Below, in pieces: positions 60,131-64,000 of a stretch of DNA of 64,000 nucleotides. How positions within the stretch are numbered: the stretch's first letter is position 1; each line of letters opens with the position of its first letter. Source of the DNA: Aedes albopictus (Eukaryota; Arthropoda; Insecta; Diptera; Culicidae). Where the stretch lies: the NCBI RefSeq assembly GCF_035046485.1, contig NC_085138.1:45605464-45669463 (forward strand), read 5' to 3'. The notes beneath the pieces were generated by a model. The model was given only the letters and a program-made list of their open reading frames with translations, had not been told where the DNA came from and did no database searches. The translations under genes and the position numbers were made by a program.

Positions 60131-60309
60131 AGATATGCCGTATGTGATGGCTGACAGATGATAGCCAGAGTGCGAAAGCACAGTCCCCCCCTCCTCTACG
60201 AAGTAATCCCTAACGGGCGTGCCGCGGAGCAAGGTCAGGTAGTGCAGAATGTGGTTTTCCTACGGTGTTGCTAACCAACAGGTTTCCTCATACTATAAAA
60301 AAAAAAAGA

Positions 60310-61274
60310 CGGTAGCATGGCAACACTGTTTAACGTGTATAGGGATTCCATTTTTCCACATTTTTCAATTCAAATCATAGCTACGGAAATATGTTCGCCC
60401 AATGCTAAAAGGACTGAGTTTGGCCATGCATCAGGTGGCGGTAGTGGGCAAACGTCAAACTCGAACAAAAATGATGCGAGCGCCACGGATGACCACTTTC
60501 AAATTTTTAACCGTAGTGTGGCCAGAAAAAAAACACCCGTAGAATGACGGCAGGGTACCCGGGTACCCGCGAAACTGAAATGATCATCCCGGATTAAAAC
60601 TAACCATAGAGTGTTTGGAGAAACCATTCCTGCACCATACAGTGTACCAGCCACAATAAAGTGTATTGTAATGAAATGGTTTGCTAAAAGCTTTGCACAT
60701 TGTAGCTACTATACATTTACTTTCGAGTTTTATGTAACAATATATTATACTGTTTTTCTTACGTTTGAACCATTCACTTTTCCGAAACATTATTTATCCG
60801 TGCATTTTTAATTATTTATTAAGTTTTGGATTTTTTTTCCGAATATAGCCGAACACACTATCGCCACCTCTATAACGGTTCACGTTGATTGGCTAGCTCC
60901 AGCCCAAACCCCCGTGTGTTGATACAGGAAAAGGTTCGCGTCTGCGCTGATTTGAAGCGTTCGCTCGCTATACGTATACGAGTTTATTCGAAATTTAATT
61001 TGTGAGAAATTCATAAAAAAATATTGAAAATCGGTTGAAAATTGAGAAAGTTATGGCACTTGAAGTGAAAACACCTTTTTATTACTCGAAAATTCGACTT
61101 TGAAGCGATTGCGCGACCTCTAAATCTCAATATTTTTGGCTTAAACTCAGAGGTTTCTCTTTTTGTGTCATTTGAATCCAAAAGAGCTTACGAATTCCAG
61201 GTTTCAACAACTTTTGAAAAATAAGCCGCAGCCTAATGCACATTCAGAATATGAAATTATCTCAACACCGCTAA
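60310..61274. other. Unassigned repeat-like sequence
   Basis: 60390-60545 shares CGCCCAATGCTAA, GCAAACGTCAAAC and AATGATGCGAGCGCCA with the MITE at 40344-40600, so an old relative of that element is present. The rest (60546-61274) shows no recognised gene. Confidence 0.45.
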
Positions 61275-61560
61275 AGAAGCCGATTGGGTTTTTTAGGGGT
61301 ATCCCATAATCGGAATCTCCGCTTAAAAATTAGTCAAAGTCCGAAATTTCATAATTTTTGGAGCCCAAGAACTATTTTTAAAATGCATTTAAAGTATGTA
61401 TGGGGGAATTTTTTTGTTCGGGTCGAACTGTCATTTTATCGAGTGAACTATTATTCTATCCACGGAAATAAAAACTATTTTGTTAATTTAACCATCAAAA
61501 CGAAGGCATTGTAATGCAATAAAATCACGTTATAAATACTCTGAAAAAAATAGCTCTTTC
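61275..61560 (+). repeat. Dispersed repeat, inverted copy of 30240-30570
   Basis: Contains TAGGGGTATCC, CGGAATCTCCG, AATTTTTTTGTTCGGG and TAACCATCAAAACGAAG in the order expected of an inverted copy of 30240-30570. No coding content. Confidence 0.65.
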
Positions 61561-61890
61561 GATTAGGCTATGGAAAATAGCAAAATTTTATTCATTAAAT
61601 AACCCAATTGTCAAAAAGTAATATTAAAACATCTCTTTGATTTGAATTGATCTCAGGAACCAGAATGAACTTCTAAAAATCTGAATAAAAAGCAACGTGA
61701 TTCAGAAAAAAACATTTTTTTTTAAATTTCAAAACCCAATTCTGTCTTATGACTTTGTTTGAACGTTCAAACTATCGAGCTATCTCTGTGTTGCACGTTG
61801 TAGTCGTGCAACGCAGCAAAACAGCAAGTATGTAGCACAACAAAGTCACGTCTCTCACGTGACGTGTAATTGTACAACTGCGGAGAAATC

Positions 61891-62128
61891 AGCACACCCT
61901 CAAACTATTCTACTCAGTAACTGAGTTGGGCTTACTTATAAATCGGCAAATCTTTTATTCCCCTGCTGAAAAGGCTGAAAATTCAGGTCACAAGTGACAA
62001 GTCACAGCCAATTATTAGTTGTCCCACTTTCAACGAAAATGATCATAGGAAAAGGAAAATAAACGACTTGCCGATTTCTCCTGAGGAAGACCAACTCAGT
62101 GATTGAGTAGACAATTCTGTGGGTGCAG
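61891..62128. mobile_element. ~238-bp MITE
   Basis: The left arm GCACACCCTCAAACTATTCT, ACTCAGTAACTGAGTTGG and the inverse right arm CCAACTCAGTGATTGAGTAG ... GGGTGCAG match with mismatches. CGGCAAATC and GATTTGCCG-like steps pair inside. Confidence 0.6.
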
Positions 62129-62284
62129 TAAATGTTAACATTGGGCGAGCCTAAAACTGAGATCGATATAAATGTTAAAAATGTGGTTTCTTAAAAAACA
62201 CTATCTCTGCCGCACTGCCCCAGCTCTATGAAATTTGTCAATGAATTTGTCCAAACAGAGACAAACTTAAAAAAATGACGTTTA

Positions 62285-62449
62285 GGGGCTGTCCATTAAT
62301 TACGCAAGGGAATTTTTGCGATTTTTCGACACCCCCTCCCCCCCTTGTAAGATTTTTTGTATGGAAAGCCAAATATTTTTGTATGGCGTGTAAGATTTCT
62401 CAAACCCCCCCTCCCCCTATAAACCCTTACGTAATTAATGGACAGCCCC
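62285..62449. mobile_element. 165-bp MITE, TSD TTA
   Basis: The ends GGGGCTGTCCATTAATTACG and CGTAATTAATGGACAGCCCC form a perfect 20-bp TIR flanked by TTA (62282-62284 and 62450-62452). Two C-rich tracts lie inside. TTA with a GGG end suggests PIF/Harbinger. Confidence 0.88.
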
Positions 62450-62573
62450 TTATCATGTTGATATATTTTTTTAGAAATCCAGTAGTTAGGTACGAATAAA
62501 AATCGATTTGCTTCAAGCATCGCCCAATGTCACACCCTATCAACACATCGCTAACATATTTTCTCCTCTCTCT

Positions 62574-62593
62574 CGTCGTCGTCGTCGTCGTCG
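62574..62593. repeat. (CGT)n microsatellite
   Basis: Six to seven CGT/GTC units precede TCAGTC (62595-62600), which fits the arthropod initiator consensus TCAGT. This may mark the transcription start of the gene whose first coding exon is at 63022. Confidence 0.6.
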
Positions 62594-63021
62594 CTCAGTC
62601 TGTGAGTGACACTAATTCGTGGAGGGTGGCCATCGCGAGTTTTCTGTCGTAATTAGTAGGAAAATATCGGTACCTCAGTGCGATAACTGGCACGTACCAA
62701 TCGATAATCGCGTCCGCTATCTAATCACACCGCGATGGAGTGCTCGGAACGACATTGAAACTGCGCTGGATTCGCGCGTGAAAGTCCAACTTTTTGGTGG
62801 GGAACAAAAGCACCTCTGGAAGAGGAGAAAGCGACGCACCAAAGAGTGTAGTGCGACGTGGATACGTGCTGCGTTGCGTCTATTTATCTCCTCTCTCGCG
62901 TTCCCAACTTTTTCCCCTTCCGCGTCGCGAGTGAAGTAGCAAAACAAAGGGGTGTGTGATTCTGTGTATGTGATTGCTACAAAGTCCAAAACAAACTATC
63001 CGGACTTGATGTACCCGAACG

Positions 63022-63228
63022 ATGACCTGTAGCTTGATTAGGATCTTCCTGTCGAAAGCCTGGAAGGAAAAGCAACGGCACCCGGTACGCAATGTGCTGA
63101 ATACGCTCTTTCCGGTGGTCGTCATTGCCCTGTATGCCTTCAGTCGATCCGGATTCCAACGAGGTGGTTCTGCGGTCAACGAGAGTCCCGAGGCCAGCCC
63201 GGTGCAACTGTCCCCAGTTTCGTCACAA
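63022..63228 (+). CDS. First coding exon of a probable ABCA-type transporter (69 aa, partial)
   Basis: ATG in context AACGATGA, then 69 codons to a CAA|GTAGGT donor (phase 0). The protein starts MTCSLIRIFLSKAWKEKQRH and continues PVRNVLNTLFPVVVIALYAF: a short amphipathic start, a basic KEKQRHP stretch and one membrane segment (about residues 27-42). This is how ABCA-subfamily transporters begin (LLLWKN..RRRQ...E...P, then a hydrophobic segment). A Ser/Pro-rich stretch follows. GC content rises sharply over 62600-63300, as expected of a host 5-prime exon, in contrast to the flanking repeats. The rest of the gene lies beyond 64000. It could also be another membrane protein; only 69 residues are available. 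Confidence 0.5.
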
Positions 63229-63544
63229 GTAGGTGGGGTGGTGATGGTGCACTTGAAAGTGAACGTTATTTTAGTCTGTTTCTTTTGTTGCTGGCGATGC
63301 ATTTAGCTTCGCCTTTGTGGGCAGGGAATGAAATTATCAGCAAATTGAGACGAAAAACGGCGTTTTTCGAGCAACCGATTTTTTCTGTGTTTACTTTTCC
63401 TGTGAAAAATGTTTATCGGTCGTTGCTGTTTGTCCCCGATCAAAGATAGCCGAAAACTGAATATCGCTCTTTTCATTTTCGCTATCCAACTTTATCGCCT
63501 GCAAAGTTATCGCGATAATTATCAGAAGGCAAATAACAAAAATT

Positions 63545-63630
63545 TGCCGCTAACGGGATTCGAACCTAGACCCTCCACAAAAATGTGTGTGAGCGCGCAC
63601 CATAACCACTCGACCACACAAGCTGCTCGA
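63545..63630 (-). mobile_element. tRNA-like SINE head
   Basis: On the minus strand GTGTGGTCGAGTGGTTATGG (A-box-like) and GGTTCGAATCCCG (B box) are spaced as in a serine/leucine tRNA. The anticodon stem does not pair, so this is a tRNA-derived SINE or a dead tRNA, not a functional gene. Confidence 0.5.
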
Positions 63631-63649
63631 GAGAGGACAGAAATTTTAT

Positions 63650-64000
63650 ACATAGGGGAATTGGGGGTAATATGAACACCCTAAGCGTTTCTCGTCTTTT
63701 CCAATAGAAATATAACAAAATCTTTCTTTTTTACCCTGTTACATCGTAGATGGTAATATATTCTAAGAGTTCTGGAAGAAAATAATGATAAAAAGTACAA
63801 TTTTCTTACATTATTTTCGATTGCAAAAAATGCAAGAAAACAGAGTCATGAAAAATAGTGTGGGTATAATGAACAATCGATGGGGGTAAAATGAACATGT
63901 CTTCAAAAACTAGCTTAAATGTTTAATTTCGATATATTCAAGTATAGGTCACCAAATTCAATGTAAACTTTATATGCTTCACTTTTAAAATTTTTGATAT
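63650..64000. repeat. Element with GGGGGTAA(T/A)ATGAACA steps, runs off window
   Basis: TTGGGGGTAATATGAACACC (63660), GGGTATAATGAACA (63863) and GGGGGTAAAATGAACATG (63881) are related steps in AT-rich sequence at the window end. Possibly a transposon within intron 1 of the transporter gene. Confidence 0.4.

Larger units (their letters stand above)
55010..60309 (+). mobile_element. R1-clade LINE, nearly full length, inactive
   Basis: About 5.3 kb: a GC-rich 5-prime UTR of about 0.8 kb, ORF1 with gag-type knuckles, ORF2 with AP-endonuclease and RT, a short 3-prime UTR and an A run at 60298-60309. ORF1 stop and ORF2 start overlap in ATGA (57156-57159). Two nonsense codons and one frameshift in ORF2 make it inactive. 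No convincing target duplication was found. The 5-prime border is approximate. Confidence 0.88.

Noticed and set aside
63545..63630. Serine or leucine tRNA gene
   Set aside because: The anticodon stem does not pair and the acceptor ends do not match; more likely a SINE head.

Overview
The window reads as a culicine mosquito nuclear genome, most likely Aedes (Ae. aegypti or a close relative). Grounds: copies of a tRNA-derived SINE that I recognise as Feilai, copia-type LTR elements of the Mosqcopia kind, dense layers of TA-, 3-bp- and 8-bp-TSD miniature elements, long foldback elements, and AT-rich introns tens of kilobases long. Nothing prokaryotic is present, and almost all sequence is transposon-derived. 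Family names come from memory and were not searched.

Three host loci stand out. (1) An eight-exon plus-strand gene at 34511-54014. All seven introns are phase 2 and the joined CDS is exactly 1539 nt (512 codons plus stop). It encodes two divergent RRM-like domains, lysine/arginine-rich segments, three consecutive exons that each carry a psi-K-x-E-P (SUMO-consensus) core, and a terminal CCHC zinc knuckle. (2) An intronless paralogue on the minus strand at 16310-17386 (358 aa), with the same tandem RRM core but a charged helical tail. (3) At the right edge, the first coding exon (63022-63228) of a probable ABCA-type transporter that continues outside the window.

Layout. 1-970: 75/87-bp minisatellite. 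3349-7652: young intact copia element (identical 144-bp LTRs, TSD CCCTC) inserted in a decayed FtsJ-methyltransferase-like pseudogene. 9.6-13.1 kb: nested MITEs and a larger TIR element carrying an intron-bearing gene fragment. 13.4-15.3 kb: BEL/Pao gag relic on the minus strand, broken by two MITEs. 16.3-17.4 kb: RRM paralogue. 17942-21117: copia element with its protease/integrase region deleted. 21.8-26.2 kb: two large foldback elements, one of them the innermost layer of a three-level nest in a SINE. 26.5-31.9 kb: decayed exons, a second copy of the CCCGCATAG-ended element, and R1-type LINE debris. 32-34 kb: TIR elements and a long CA microsatellite. 34.5-54.0 kb: the RRM/zinc-knuckle gene, whose 9.1-kb intron 3 holds an RTE-type LINE relic, a GTGA satellite, foldbacks and two perfect palindromes, and whose 6.3-kb intron 6 holds a decayed copia element, itself broken by a hAT-like element. 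55.0-60.3 kb: nearly full-length R1-clade LINE with two nonsense codons and one frameshift. 60.3-64 kb: repeats and the transporter 5-prime end.

The RRM gene and its paralogue are the best candidates for something undescribed. They look like a fast-evolving RNA-binding family, one branch of which has apparently gained SUMO-motif exons and a gag-like zinc knuckle. All functional statements about them are inference.
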